Source: Prunus persica
Lineage: Eukaryota > Streptophyta > Magnoliopsida > Rosales > Rosaceae
Direction: 5' to 3'
Assembly (NCBI RefSeq): GCF_000346465.2
Contig: NC_034009.1
Span: forward strand, 39,238,844-39,302,843
Length of the DNA stretch: 64,000 nt
Of this stretch, positions 12,921 to 26,258 are shown piece after piece. Below the pieces are notes generated by a model. It had not been told where the DNA came from. It saw only the letters and a list, made by a program, of their open reading frames with translations, and ran no database searches. The position numbers and the translations under genes are program-made. How positions within the stretch are numbered: position 1 is the stretch's first letter; the number at the start of each line of letters is the position of its first letter.

Positions 12921-14863
12921 ATGGGGGCTGGGCGTGAGGTCCAAAGCTCACTGGACGGGCTGAGGGACAAGAACGTGATGCAGCTGAAGAAGCTCAACAC
13001 TGCTCTCTTCCCAGTTCGTTACAACGACAAGTACTACGCCGATGCCCTCGCTTCTGGCGATTTCACCAAACTAGGTTGAGCTACGCTTCTGGGTCTTGCT
13101 TATTTTTTCATAATTTTTTCTGGGTTTATCTTATTTCGTGTTACCAATATAGGTTTTTGATGCAAAATGCCTTGAAATCTCTCGTTCTGGCTTATTTGTA
13201 AAGCTTTGATTGGCTTTTGTCATTTTAGCTTGTAACTATGCTCCAATTACTGTGTGTTGCTTTTTTCCATTGTGCGTAGTCTGTTATCTTTGTTGTTTGA
13301 TTTGCTTCTGCTTATTTAAAAATTATGGCTTGTGTTAGAAAATATTGGCTTTTAGCTCATTGCATAAGAAAATCCTACACTTTTGAAGAATGTTGATGAC
13401 ACAAATGTACTATTTTACTTATAACACACTCGGTGCACTGGGGGGCCTTCAAGTAAATGGGGAATGGATAGTTATTGTTTTATCAGGGATTTGGGGTAGT
13501 TTAGTGTAGTAATTCTTGTTTCGATATATTTGTGAGTCAGAGTCTACTTGTTTCTCCTTGTTGATGTTCTCAAAAAACCGCGAGGAACTACATATGTGCA
13601 GCATCAGATGAGGTAGTCGAGTGATTAACTGTCCCACAAATTCTTAATCAGAAAGGTTACTCAATAAAAGTAAAAGAAGATTTGAAAGTTAAAATGTCTT
13701 CATTGATGAGTTTTGTTTATTTTCGTAATCTATTACCCTAATAAGTTTTTGTAGTGCTGGTTTTTTTAATACACCCGCTTGATTTTAGGAAGGACTGCTG
13801 TTGTATGTCCTCTTATTATTAGACTTGCAAAGAAGGTCATTACCTTTTCTACGCTTGTCAGAACTCATGAATGAAGAAGTGGGTGGGACAGTGGCTTGAG
13901 CATTTTCAAAGGTATCCTGTTATGAATATGTGCACAATGCGTATGCGTAAGGACCAATTGTGGGACTATCATTTAACATGCTTATTGACTGAGCTGTCCA
14001 AGTCAATTTCTTATAGTTTCTTGATGGAGGTGCATGTATGGTCTAGGAAATTAGATTGATTGATATACCTGGAACATGTAAAGAAAATTACAAACGTATT
14101 GTGTTTATGTATGTCCTGAATTTATCATTCTGGGGATTTGCCATCCTTAGCTCTCTTGTGGATGCCAAATTGATAAAAATTATGGATGTTGAAATTTTAA
14201 TTCCTGCTGTTATTTTTATGCAGCATATTTCAGTGATATATGTGTTGGTGCAATTGCATGCCGGCTTGAGAAAAAGGAAGGTGGGGCTGTCCGTGTGTAC
14301 ATCATGACACTGGGAGTTTTAGCACCATATCGTGGGCTGGGCATTGGTAAGCAAGCAACGTTTCTTCTTCTTATAACTTTGGTATGGCAGTAGGGCTCTG
14401 TTTGAGAAGCAACAAATGCATGTTTATTGTTTATGACTTTGGTCGAAATGCATGAACCATCCTTTGTTTAACTTTGCCTTCTGGATAAAACTTGTTATGC
14501 AGTAGAGTGGCCTTTGAAATTTCTAATTGATTTAAGATTAGGTTGTCAATAAAAATCCCCCCGACTTTTTGGTGGTACGGTAAAAATTTGGTTAATCTGG
14601 ACACTTACAAGTATGTGCAGGTTTCTGATCTAAGTTTTGGTATTTGTGCAGGTAAAAAGCTGTTGAACCATTCTCTTGATCTGAGCTCCAAGCAAAATAT
14701 TTCTGAAATTTACTTGCATGTTCAGACAAACAATGAGGACGCCATAAACTTCTATAAGAAATTTGGGTTTGAAATCACGGAAACCATCCAGAATTACTAC
14801 ACAAACATCACCCCTCCAGACTGCTATGTCCTTACCAAGTATATTACTCAGACAAAGAAATAA
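12921..14863 (+). CDS. NAA50: N-alpha-acetyltransferase 50 (NatE catalytic subunit)
   Basis: Three exons (12921-13074, 14224-14346, 14652-14863) join in phase to 162 residues, close to the Arabidopsis protein. NAA50 is a GNAT-fold enzyme that transfers acetyl from acetyl-CoA to protein N-termini, often Met-hydrophobic starts, as part of the ribosome-linked NatA/NatE complex. Visible signatures are LFPVRYNDKYY near the N-terminus, VYIMTLGVLAPYRGLGIG, where the RGLGIG loop binds acetyl-CoA pyrophosphate, and YLHVQTNNEDAINFYKKFGF at the C-terminal end of the fold. The first intron is long (1,149 bp). The start codon follows a CT-rich leader, and the MGAGREV N-terminus is conserved in plants. Confidence 0.96.
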
Positions 14864-15695
14864 CATGTCAAAGGTATCAATGGGGAGTTGTTACATTAAA
14901 TTTTGATCTCTGTTATTTCTAAATTATGCTGGATTTTGTCTAGTTTTTAGAATTATAAACTTTGCTAACATTTGTTGGAAGGCTGAATCATGTAACAGTT
15001 AATCTGCTATATTTTTAGAGAAATGAATGTCTTTTAATGATTGGATTAGCTTATGAGCACTTGAAAGTTTTGTAATTTATTTGGACCAGGTATGTGATTT
15101 CAGCATTTTATTAAGGTAATGTGCCACTATCTGTGTGAAATGGCCCTAACATCAGTGGCCTTGTATCTTGACCTAAGCCACCGTGAGTGGGAGAGAGAGG
15201 TTGGCAAGACCCTCCCATAATTCTGAAGGGCCAAGAGTTGTGTTCGCTTTTACAATCCAACTTATCTGTTGAGTGGGAGGAAAAAAATTGGATATCTGGA
15301 AAACCCCTTCTGGTTTTTCTGAGGAAGTTGCTTGGATTCGCAATTCTGCAACGATCATGGAATTGAAAGTCCGAAGTGAATCCTCTTCAGACGTAGCACA
15401 TAAATTGCTGAACTGAGAACTCTTGAGCAACAAGGATTAATGCTCATATCTCTCTTTGATTATTCTTTTATTTTACGCGGAAAAATATATGCTGCCTACT
15501 AACATGACATATAAAACTGAATATACAATATATGATTTACATAGTTCAATCAACTAGAAATACTATAATTACAACAGCTTTGCTTATTCTTCCATATGTA
15601 CAAATTCTAAGGTCGGAAGTAGGTGAGCAAATGTCATGCATAAACAGACCTCCCTCCTTCAGAGTGACCATCGTCCGAATAGCTGCATCGAATGT
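14864..15695. other. Convergent 3' spacer
   Basis: This holds the 3' UTR of NAA50 and the 3' flank of the plastid protein gene. An 86-codon open frame on the minus strand (15433-15173) has no family resemblance and no splice partner. Confidence 0.5.
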
Positions 15696-17049
15696 TCAAT
15701 AAGCCAAGCCGCCAGCAAAAGCATCTCCATCATGAAGTAAACTCTCCGTCAGCCAATAACCATCCCATGAACCTCCAACCCTCTGCCAACAACAAGCTTC
15801 AAATCAGAACTGGTATGATATAATTATAGTTCCCATGGTGTACCTATCCTGCATAGACATGTTCACCATTCTCCTATTCCCTTGAGACAATTATCATAAA
15901 CAATATATATTCACCAACCTGAACCATTGTGAACTGAAATATTTCTTCTTCCTCTGGACGACTTCCTCGTATCCATACCCGCTGCTTGAATCGGTTCTAG
16001 TTCACAGTTCATTAAACAATGACAGTTGATTAGAAACACAAATTTACTGTTTACATCAGAAAACTTAAGACTAGTATGACAGATAGCTCAAAGTTACACC
16101 ACATATAAGAGCTCAAATTATTATGCACGCATCACACTGAACAGCAACTCATACCTCCTCTACAAACAAACTGCTCAACATCTTCCTCTCCTTGTGGCCT
16201 AGCAACACTCTATAGGTCGAATGGTGAAAAATCCGCCGAAATCGTTCAAACTGCACTCACAGTGAAGCAGACAACCAAGATCAAAAGTATTAGCTATAAT
16301 ATATCATATCAGCAATTGTGTACAACTACAAGTCTACAACTATTGAAAATTCAAAAATGTACCAACCTGCCCCAAATCAAAGAATGGCCCAAAATAGGTA
16401 GACCTCTCAAAAGGATCAAACCCAGCAAACTATCAACAAAGGAAAAAAAAATTGTCAGTTCAAAGACCACCCTGTTGTTCAGTGTGATATGAAACATAAA
16501 GCCAACCCAGAAGAAGAAATGAAGAAACTTTACCCTGTACATGACTTCGATGCCATAATCTTGACGGGGTTGGTCGTTGTACTTCAAGGCATCAAGCTGA
16601 TGCTGAACAGCTTCTTCTGCGCTAAACTAGAGCACAGGTCACATAGATTGACAACATGCTATATTAAAAAGAAAGGGAAAAATCAATCAGTGAAATGGTG
16701 GTGGTGCTCATTTTTGCATGATCAGATGCTTACATTTAATCTGGGGCCAAAGGGTTTCTTCTTGCGAGATTCTAACCTGCAATTCAAAGATAATCAACTC
16801 TAACTTATATCAAAGCAGAGCTTGAAATCAAAATTAACATCAACATCAACTTTGAATTTAAACACTAAATAATTCAGAGAGAGAGAGAGATAGAGAGAAC
16901 CAATCAGCTGAGAGGAAATCGGGAACGTCAGCAGAAGCTCTGAATCGAGTGCCGAGGGAGACGGTTGGAGGTTTGATGTGAGCAGAGAAAGGTTTGGTTT
17001 TGGAGAGAAACAGAGAGTTGGGATATGACAGGGACGAGCAAAACGACAT
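15696..17049 (-). CDS. Conserved plastid-targeted protein of unknown function
   Basis: Seven short exons (17049-16901, 16776-16734, 16626-16534, 16429-16367, 16250-16155, 15996-15919, 15782-15696) join in phase to 202 residues. The first 45 or so residues are rich in Ser, Thr and Pro with few acidic residues, as in a chloroplast transit peptide. The mature part contains DYGIEVMYRFAGFDPFERS, FHHSTYRVLLGH and GSWDGYWLTESL, which I recall as highly conserved in an uncharacterised green-lineage family. Cyanobacterial relatives seem likely, possibly a DUF4864-type fold, but I cannot confirm that. No catalytic motif is evident. The 3-nt shift at exon 3 is decided by the conserved NFSAEEA reading. 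Confidence 0.85.
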
Positions 17050-18544
17050 AGTCTTACGCCTGGAAAGAAATCTCCTTCTTCTCTCTAAAGTCCAATCCGT
17101 ACGGTATAACTGTATAAAAAGGGTAATGGGTGGAAATTGGAATGGAAAGGCGGGGAGGGTGGGTTTAAGGATGAGGCTGATTCGATATTCACCGTTCGAT
17201 CTAGTGACAAAATAGCTCTTGGAACCAATGATTTTTTCTTCAAACTCAACTAAATAAAATCCGCCACCTTGATAATTATTTCATATTAGTACCCGAATTT
17301 TGAAGCTCTTCAAAAAAAAATTTTTTTGGTTGAGAAATTATGGGATTGCATTCATAATTCAGCCAAAAAAAATCATTAGCATGGCCAATACAAACTAGCC
17401 ACAAATGACCATTACAATAAAGAAGCTATCTAATATAAATTTTGGCATAGACAGCCCAACTAAGATTGCAAACTCATAACAATTAAAAAAAAAAGATAAA
17501 ACTTGAAAAAATCAAGTCATAACAATACAAATAAAACTCTCATGAAAGAGAGATGGAGAACTCCTACGAAAAGAGAGGTGAAAACTACACAGAAAAATCA
17601 AAGAGTCTCTGCGATCTATTTCAAATATAAAAAAAACCACAAAAAGAATAGTAATGAAGATCCGACACCGAAACGCATGTGGATATCTGAAGATGAGACA
17701 CATACGCTTGTGATGAATTGAGAAAATTATAACAAAATGAAGACAAAAAAGGAAAACCTTATTTCATTGAAAATGGGAGAAGAGAGGAGAATGGAGAAGG
17801 AGAGAATGGGAGATGGGAGGAAGAGAGGAAGGGAGCTTAAAAACTCATATTCAAACTTACAAAAACATTTATCGCAATCTTTTTCATTGGTAAGATCGTT
17901 AAGAATTATGTTAAATGCTAACATGAATTTAGGTTTTGGCAATAAGCACTTGTCACTGTCGATGTCTAAGAGCATCCACAATTATGTTCATTATTTTTTA
18001 GTTAAAATTTAGCTAAAAACACACAAAAACTATTTTAGGAGCTCTCTATGAAATTTGAACTCAAATCATACTCCCTAGTTTAGAGAGTCATAAATACTAT
18101 AATTATTTTTTTAATTTAATATAATTAGTCTATCTCTATAAATTAAAAAAAAATAATGTTAATTAAAAGTTTAAAGTATGCATAAAATTAAACATCATTA
18201 AATGATAGGAAGCCACCAAGAGTTTTTTCTCTCACCTCAAATTTATTAGAAACTCATAAAAATCTCCATATTTTAGAGTTGTATTTTTTCAATTCCTCTC
18301 TAAAATTTCTCTAAAGAGGCGTTGAAATATATGAATCGTCATTCCTCATCAATCTAAATAAATTTTATAAAATTTTTATTAAAAAAACCTCTCATATAAA
18401 GTTTCCAACAATTTGGGAAGGAAAAAAAAAAAACCAAAATCAATTACACAAGGGCCACGTGTGGGTCCCGCCGAGGTTTGTGACTAGTGTGTACCGGTCC
18501 TTGCCACCCGCGAAGTCGTTACACAGCCGCTTCCACTAGAGCAA
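17050..18544. other. Divergent spacer with repeat-like AT-rich sequence
   Basis: This lies between two head-to-head genes. The part nearest 17050 is the promoter of the plastid protein gene. The middle has purine-rich low-complexity sequence. TAAGAGCATCC near 17967 resembles the left end of a Tourist-like MITE, but I found no matching right end. The last 100 bp are GC-richer and form the promoter and leader of CCR4-6. Confidence 0.4.
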
Positions 18545-21500
18545 ATGAGGCGTGCTCCTCCTCCTCCTTCCCTCCAATTCCTCGCCGCAGCAGCCACTGA
18601 CGCAACCACCGCCATGTCTTCGCGCGCTTCTGTATTTTCTCCCTCTTCTCCAATTTAAAAAATGGCTCTGAAACTTTCAGCTAATTGATGCGTTCTCTTT
18701 TACAGTACCGAGGTGGTCGAAACCAATGGCCGAGAGCCTCCTCCTCGAACCGCCCCTATTCGGGCGGCAGAGGCCCGTACGTCACCGGAGATTCGCATAT
18801 CCGGTCGGTCCGCGACGCCAATCTAGAGTTCCGGCAAGGCGACGCCGGCGCCGGACCCTTCCCCAACCAAACCGGCTTTCGTCAACATCCGCCGCCGCCT
18901 TTTCAGCACAACCATCACTTCCGTCAATCTCGGCCGCTCGATCCAAACCAACCGTACCGGCCGAACCAGCAATTCCGCCCTCCTCAGCAGTTTCAGCCTC
19001 CGCAGCAATTCCGGCCTCGGCCGAAGCCCTTGGATTATCGCAACTGGGAGTTTGCGAAAACGACGCCGTCCTCTACTTGTGGTAATCGATCGTTACTATT
19101 TGTAAATGTATCAGAGTTGTTTTGGTTTGGCTTTCTTTGAATATATCGTTTGGGGCTGACAGATAGGTTTACGGTGCTATCTTATAACATACTGGCTGAT
19201 TCCTTGGCCCATGAGCACCGGAGCAAGCTTTACTTTCACATACCTCATCACATGATGGACTGGCAATGGAGAAAGAAGAATTTGATTTTTGAGCTTGGTC
19301 TGTGGTCAGCTGACATAATGTGCTTTCAGGTGCATCTTAGCTGTTTCATTTTATCCGCAATCAGTTGTGTTTGAAGTATCTTGATTTTATGTTTTGCTTT
19401 GTCACGGGCCTGGCTGAAATTTTTATGGCCTGGTTTCAATTGCAGGAGGTTGATAAATTTCAGGACATCGAGGAGGAGTTGAAGCTTAAGGGGTACAATG
19501 GCATTTGGAAGGTGTGCTTAGAAATGCTTATGTTGCTGTTTTGCTAAATCAAAAACATTCACATCATATGTTGATGCTTCCCTCTCTACATGGTTTGTTT
19601 TTAAACAAAGGCTTTGGATGTGTATCAGACACCATTTTGAGCATCAATACACACTGTATTTTTAATGTAGATTAAAGAACATGAACTGTGTAGCAGAAAT
19701 GAGGGTTTTGAGGAAATTGGTAGACGGATAGCATCCATATTGGGGGTTATTTTGTTTGAGAAATATCATTGTTAACTATTATTACTTCAAAATTGACGCA
19801 TAAACTATCTGTCTAACTGAATAATGATGGATGTTGTGAAGAGAAGGATGCCATTTTTGGTGTTCTTATTGCATGTAGATACCTTTTCTATAGTAGGAAA
19901 GGTCAGGAAAATAGATTAACTTGGCTAACTTTCAGCAACTCAATAAGTGCTGTGTGTAATAAAGTCACTTGATTAACGATTTATTTATGGTTCAGCCCAA
20001 AGGAAAAAAAAAAGATATTCAGGGATGATGGAAATTTACCAATTCTTGGTTTGTGCAGATGCGGACTGGCAATCCAGTTGATGGCTGTGCAATTTTTTGG
20101 CGATCCTCAAGGTAGAGTATGTATCTAGTTTTTGGATATCCTTGAGTTGTGAACAGTTATGCACCATTTTTCCATGCTGCTTATGAGCTAAGGGAGTGGC
20201 TTATTTACTTCCCTGGCTGTGAATATCATCAGGGCATGTGAATATGTGCCTGAGCTAGCTAAAGATAAAAAAGTACTTTGTCCTTCCGCTTCAGTGATAG
20301 TTCATAAGAGTTTTCATACTCATTTACCCTGTTTAATTGTCATTTCCTTGTGTCCTAAATACATTGGTACGTGAGCCTGCCTACTTTCATGATAACTGAA
20401 TTTATGCTCACATTTCTACATTCATCTTACTGTGTCTCCTAATTGGGAGCTGAGTTATAAGGGCAATCTAGTTGAAGTATGGGGATCTTTAATGGAAATA
20501 GGAAGTGTAGACCGATGAATTACAAAAGCTTGCCCTCAAAACATAACTGAAGGTCATTCAATACAAGTAGTTAATTATAGTGATGGCATATCTTAACAGT
20601 CATTTTGATGAACGAAAAGTCCCTTGGTTTGGCTGAACTAAGGACCATTGCCATAGACCTAGTATAAGCCAATTTACTAATTTCCTGTATTATGTCTGAT
20701 CTTTCATTTCCTATCTTGTCCTAGTCATCTTTTATTGCACCGCTGTAACTATTCTGTTTTGCATTCCCTTATTACTACTTTGTTATAATATATCCATCTT
20801 TAGAGACTTAACATGCTAGTACCACATGCTAATGTTGAGCAAAACTGATTTATTACTGTAGTCTACACCTTACCTTGGTTGCCTTTATAGATTCAAGTTG
20901 ATTCATGAGGAATGCATTGAGTTCAGTAAGCTTGGACTTCGGGATAATGTTGCTCAGATATGTGTGCTGGAGGTATTTTAATTATTTTTATCTTGAACCT
21001 TCCATGTGATCACCAGCACTAGTTCTGATTGTTCAAAATTGGTTTGTCCATTTCATTTCCTTTTTATTTTGTTTGATATGGTTTCATGTAAATGCTATTA
21101 GTTTTTTTTGCTAAACAGTCAATGTGCCAGACCAAAAATCTTGCAGTTCTACCAAGAAGGTAATTTAAGAATCTTTAGATAATTTACCTTCATTTGTATA
21201 ATACATATGCATGCAGACATGCTTTAGTTTTGGGATTGCCTCAACCTTTGGTACTTTTAGTCACCTAGATATGAAGTGACTTTGACTAGGATATTTGGAA
21301 AACAACTAATTTTAAAAGTAGGAAATTCTCGCTGATGCTGGGATACAGATGAGTTTAATAGTAGAAGAAAACTGTGTTTCTTTTTCGACAGATTTTGTGT
21401 AACTGAGTTTTGTTTGCATCTGTAGCTCAACAGGTTCTAATAAAGTTGTCATTTGTAACATTCACGTGCTATACAATCCTAAACGGGGAGAAATTAAGCT

Positions 21501-24279
21501 TGGCCAGGTAATTACTCTCCTTTGAGTAGGCCATACAAATTTGTGTATCTGGTCAGTTGCTGCAGCTCTGTTCTGTCTATATATGTACAGTATATATATC
21601 TCCCTCTTTGGCATTCTTGTAATGGCGTTCAAATAAGATATAAATGTGGTGTGAAATCCATCTCAAAGTTTAACTTCAGCAATGCTAAAGATTTCATTCA
21701 GCTTTAAATTTGAAATCATACTTTCCTTTATGTTTCCTTCAAACAGGTCCGGGTGCTCTTGGATAGGGCTCATGCCATTTCCAAAATCTGGAATGATGCT
21801 CCAATTGTTCTTTGTGGGGATTTCAATTGTACGCCAAAGGTTTATTTATAACACTCTTGAAGTCTATATCTGGAATGTGACTCTTGTGGCACTGCTGGAG
21901 GTAGTTCTGTTTTTTATTTTATTTTGATGGTAACACTTTTTTCATTCCTTTTTTCAGAGTCCGTTATACAACTTTATTTCAGAACAGAAGGTAAGCTCCT
22001 TTCTTCTCCATTTTTAACCTCCATCAGTTTGTAAGTTACAAGTATAGTTACATCATATTTGCAGTTAGATTTGTCTGGAGTTGACAGAGATAAAGTATCT
22101 GGACAAGCTTCAGCCCAAATTTATGCAGCAAGGTCATATAATCGTAATTATGGGTAGGTTTTGTTGGAGTCAATTACTGAATGCTGATATAACGACTACA
22201 ATTCTATTTGTGAATACCTCTTCTATTTTGAAGTGAAAACTTTTTAAAAAAAATATTGCAGGGCTCAACCTGGTAATCATTTTGTTCAAGGTACATCAGT
22301 GGTAGATGGGAGGGAAGGTGGAATGAAGCCGAGTGATTCACCATTGGATATTCAGAATCAGAACCTAAACAATCTAGAAAGTAGTGTGGAGAATGTTCCA
22401 TTAACAAACAATTTGTCTCAGCCTCAACCTACTAACACCCTCAATTGGTTTGATAAATCTTGCACCAATGTTGATTCTCAAAAAGTGGATGGTGCCCAAG
22501 ATGTTGAAGTTAACAAAGAATCTAAGCAGAATGATGTAGCGGTTGAATCAGCTTTCCATGTTCCAGGTGACGGCTTAAAGGATGATGCAAGTACTTCTTA
22601 CAGTGATGGCGGCTTTCCTGTAGCTAAGTTGACTGATCCTGAACACGCTTTCTCTAATGTGACTGAGATTGGATACAAAGAAAAAGTGGATTTCATCTCT
22701 ACTTCAAATCATGGATTACCAAGTGAACATTCGGACTCAAATATTTGTGCAGAAAAAGAAACCATGAACTGTGATATCCATAAACATCCCTCTACAAGGG
22801 ACAATGATTCTATTAGGGAAGGGATTGGTCCAGATTATGTGGATCCTCTCCAGTCAGAAATTCCTTTGTCTAAGCTATCCGGCCAGACTTCCATTGCTGA
22901 TGCTATCAAAGTCTCTTCATTAGGGAACTTAGGAAATTTGTCTTCTAAACCAATTTATTGTGTTGAGAACGATAGCCGTTCAGTCCCAGAGCAAGTCGAC
23001 ATATCATGTGCACCTACTAGTGTTGACCTTGAGTTGCAGAAAAATCTAGAAAATTTATCTCTTACTGAGTTAGATGAAGCCATTCCAGAAGGTGGAAATA
23101 CAGCTGAAGATGATAATACATTTATATCTGCATTACACAACACAGAAGATGCCTTTCCATCTGATTTTTCTGTTTCTCCCAACTCAGCGTTGTCTGCATC
23201 AACCAATGCAGTTGAGGATGGTTTATCTCCAGGATTGGATTCAGAGACTGTTTATGTGGAGAGAACTCCTTATGATCCCGCACTATGGACTCCAATGGAA
23301 ATAGAAGCTGCTACAGGCAATTCAGAATGCACTCTTTTAGAACATCCTCTAAAGCTTAGGAGCACATATACTGAAGTTGAGGTAGTTATATCGTCTAAAG
23401 ATCCTTTACTATCGAACTCTATCTAGAATGTTGCAGTTTGATCTGCAATCTACGTAGCAATCGCAAATGGTTTAGAAAATTTACCACTCTTAGATATTAT
23501 ATTTGGTCAGGATCTGAAATTTTTTACTCATACACTTATTTCTTTTATCTTTGCAGGATTGTGCTGGGGCCAGAGACTCAAATGGAGAGCCCCTGGTTAC
23601 CAGTTATAACAGATGTTTCTTGGGCACAGTTGATTACATCTGGTAAATTTTCTATGATTCTGATATTCCTTAACCACTCCTGTCAGTCTATTAATATTTT
23701 ATTAGATTTTGAGAGTTGATAAATCATTGAGTAATTACATTACTTTTTTAATAAATAAAACAGAGTTTATGCATCACTCTTTCAAATATATATTTTTTCT
23801 TCTTATTCTGAGCATGTAGAATAGGGTTGAGACCTTTTATTTCTATTAATTATTATTTTTAAATTTCAGGCGCTCCCAAGGTCTGCAGACTGTAAGGGTG
23901 CTTGCTCCTATTCCAAAGCATGCTATGCAATGGACTTCAGGGTTCCCAACCAAGGTATGGGTTTTCTACCGAGCTGATGTGATGCCTTAGAAGGCAAAAG
24001 TAATGAGAGAGTTCATTGAACATTAAACAAAGAATGATATCTCTCTACTATTTTAGTGAAAGCAAAGGAAGGATTTACAATATAATTATAAGAATTGACA
24101 TATCGTTGGATAAATTTATAACATATAACATTTGTTAATCCAGTCGGTGAAACAAATGAACTTGAGCTTTGACATATACCTGAATGCATATTTTTCCGAC
24201 TGTTTTTCAGAAATGGGGTAGTGATCATATTGCCTTGGCTTCTGAGTTGGCGTTCGTGAACAGTTTTGACCAATCATAA
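18545..24279 (+). CDS. CCR4-6: Carbon catabolite repressor protein 4 homolog 6 (deadenylase-like)
   Basis: Fifteen exons: 18545-18631, 18706-19081, 19163-19329, 19446-19511, 20059-20111, 20891-20972, 21119-21159, 21426-21507, 21747-21839, 21958-21990, 22065-22153, 22262-23381, 23557-23642, 23870-23954, 24211-24279. They join in phase to 842 residues. It belongs to the exonuclease-endonuclease-phosphatase fold of CCR4-type poly(A) nucleases. Metal and catalytic signatures are LSYNILAD, CFQEVDKF, VVICNIHVLYNPKRG, LCGDFNCTP and the final KWGSDHIAL. The N-terminus (exon 2) is a Gly/Arg then Pro/Gln-rich disordered region. Exon 12 inserts about 370 mostly disordered residues between the GDFNCTP part and the last motifs. 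An in-frame Met at residue 24 (MSSRAS) is the alternative start and may be the true one. Confidence 0.93.
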
Positions 24280-25139
24280 CAGCAACACAGAAGGCCGCAC
24301 CAGCAGTCATTATTGACATTTGAGGATTGCATTTGGAGAAGTTGCGGGATTGACTGTCATCTCCGTCAAATTTTTTCAGCGTCTAGTTTCACCTCTTCCC
24401 ACATGTTTTAGGTTGTGGGAAAAACTCAGTCACAGGTTCTCTTCAAAAAATTTGAGGTTAGTTGAGTTTTTCGGCGGCAAATTCCTCATGTATATATTTT
24501 GATCTTCATGTATCGTCTGTTTTCTATTTTTCAATTTTAAACTTGAGAGAAATTCACTAACCTAGGCCCTGGACGTACAAGTGTTGCTTGAATTACACTT
24601 TACAAATTTATAAAGAAGTTGTAGTCTATTTTATAAAGCACACTAATTGAGTTGTACATTTTCTATTTGGCTGCGTGGTTGATTGTTTTTAAATTCACAA
24701 TGGAACAATCAAAGGTTCATAGTTACCCATACGACTGTGACGACCATATTTTAGCACAAACGACGTCAAATTGTTTCTTCAGAAATTGAATCAACTTCAC
24801 TTGTGAGCTGTACGAGCATGTTCTACGTCAAAAAGAAACAATAATAATTCGTGACCACAGATTTGTTTTCTGACTCCAACGAAAGAAAACATGTATAAAT
24901 GGATGAAATTACTAAATTTATTTATGTCATTCAAAAAGGTAATTGAGATTTTCCTATTTGAATTACGAATATTAACTGGAAAAATATTATATTCTCAAAC
25001 TGTTTGGCAATGCAAGATGTTCATGTTGATTCTTGTCTGAATTTAAAGCCCAAATTCACAATTTGATGAGATTTGTCGCATTCAACACAAGCTTAACTCG
25101 AATTGGATCAGCTTTATAATTTCTCAATCTAAACTCATC
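24280..25139. other. Intergenic spacer downstream of CCR4-6
   Basis: This holds the CCR4-6 3' UTR and AT-rich spacer. No gene or element is recognised. Confidence 0.5.
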
Positions 25140-25147
25140 CATACAGG

Positions 25148-25555
25148 CACTGGCGGACCCAGAAATTTTTTAGCGGAGATGCAATATTGACTAAATATGA
25201 AAAATGATTTTTTGGAATAATCATTTTCTCAAGATAATAATATATATTGACTTAATGAGCTATCATTTTTAGCCTAAATCGTATTTTGCACTAAAACCGA
25301 ATTTTCATATTTTGATTTGGTGGGAATTTGATTTTTTGGTATTTTTATTTGAATCCAAATGGGGGGTACTTCTTTATTCACATTGTAAACTTTTTATTTA
25401 TTTTTATATTACTCCATTTACTTAAATGTTGAAAATGGAAATAAGGTAATCTATACACCAGTTGAGCAAATGGGCAATTTGAAGCACCTACAATGGTTTT
25501 TCTAGCGAAGGGAGGTGCAGCTGCACCTCCTTACGCCTTACTAGGTCCGCCAGTA
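25148..25555. mobile_element. hAT-type MITE with 8-bp target duplication
   Basis: The 408-bp element has ends reading CACTGGCGGACC on the left and, inverted, TACTGGCGGACC on the right. It is flanked by the 8-mer CATACAGG on both sides (25140-25147 and 25556-25563). An 8-bp duplication and these ends fit the hAT superfamily. The element is non-coding. A short inner palindrome GGAGGTGCAGCTGCACCTCC lies near its right end. Confidence 0.85.
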
Positions 25556-26036
25556 CATACAGGTCCAAGGGTGTGTTTGGTATGCCTCACTAGACTGGAC
25601 TATGCTAAATAAGCCTTGAAACCCATGTTTGGTAAAATGGGGGACTAAGTTAAATGGGATTGTGGAGTCCAACAGTTAAAAAACCTCCTCACTCGCTCTC
25701 CTTATACAGAGAGGCTGAAATGCAGTTCGCAAAATAGCGAGCGTGCTATTTTGACGCGCAAGTCCGACTAATCCAATCGCAAGACCAAATCCATATCCAA
25801 GCTTCAAGAATCAATTTCTTCTTCTTCTTCACCTAGAATTATCACCACCATAAACCCAATCACACCAACCAACCACCACCAATTCAAACTCAACCACTTG
25901 AATCAACCACCACCAAATCAAACCCAGTGGAACCACAACCCAATTGAACCTTTCGAAAAATTACTAACCATTGACCGTGGCTCAGTGAAACCAAATGGAG
26001 ATTTGTGACTTCGAAGAAGATGAGGATCTGTGACTT

Positions 26037-26230
26037 CAAAGGGAACAAGAGACCTTGGCTGCCAATCACAAGTTTAATCATGGCCTCGATGTTTTTGAAG
26101 AAACTCCCGCCTTCCTTAGAGCCATTTTAGATGTTGATGCTCAAGGTCCTGCCAGACCTCCCCTTGTCATATTTAATTGTTTTTGTTTTGGGGCGTTTAC
26201 CCCCTCTGTAACAACAACAACAACAAAAAA
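26037..26230 (+). pseudogene. LINE ORF2 C-terminal remnant
   Basis: The plus-strand frame reads LAANHKFNHGLDVFEETP, then PARPPLVIFNCFCFGAFTPS and an ACAACA-rich tail. This is the extreme end of a plant LINE RNase H domain, similar to the LINE at 32533-33323. Only about 60 codons remain, inside the composite TIR element. Confidence 0.7.
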
Positions 26231-26234
26231 GGAA

Positions 26235-26258
26235 GGGGGGGGGGGGGGGGGGGGGGGG
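26235..26258. repeat. Poly-G tract (24 G)
   Basis: A 24-base G homopolymer directly follows the LINE tail. Length may vary between individuals or sequencing runs. It could also form a quadruplex. Confidence 0.8.

Noticed and set aside
15173..15433. 86-codon minus-strand frame
   Set aside because: No recognised family, no splice partners, and it lies in a convergent 3' flank.
17737..18012. 91-codon plus frame and its minus-strand partner
   Set aside because: Low-complexity purine-rich sequence with open frames on both strands.
17967..18360. Tourist-like MITE starting TAAGAGCATCC
   Set aside because: No matching inverted right end or target duplication found, so not listed as an element.
18726..19085. 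Alternative 119-codon frame over CCR4-6 exon 2
   Set aside because: A GC-rich shadow frame. The true frame joins in phase to the nuclease domain.
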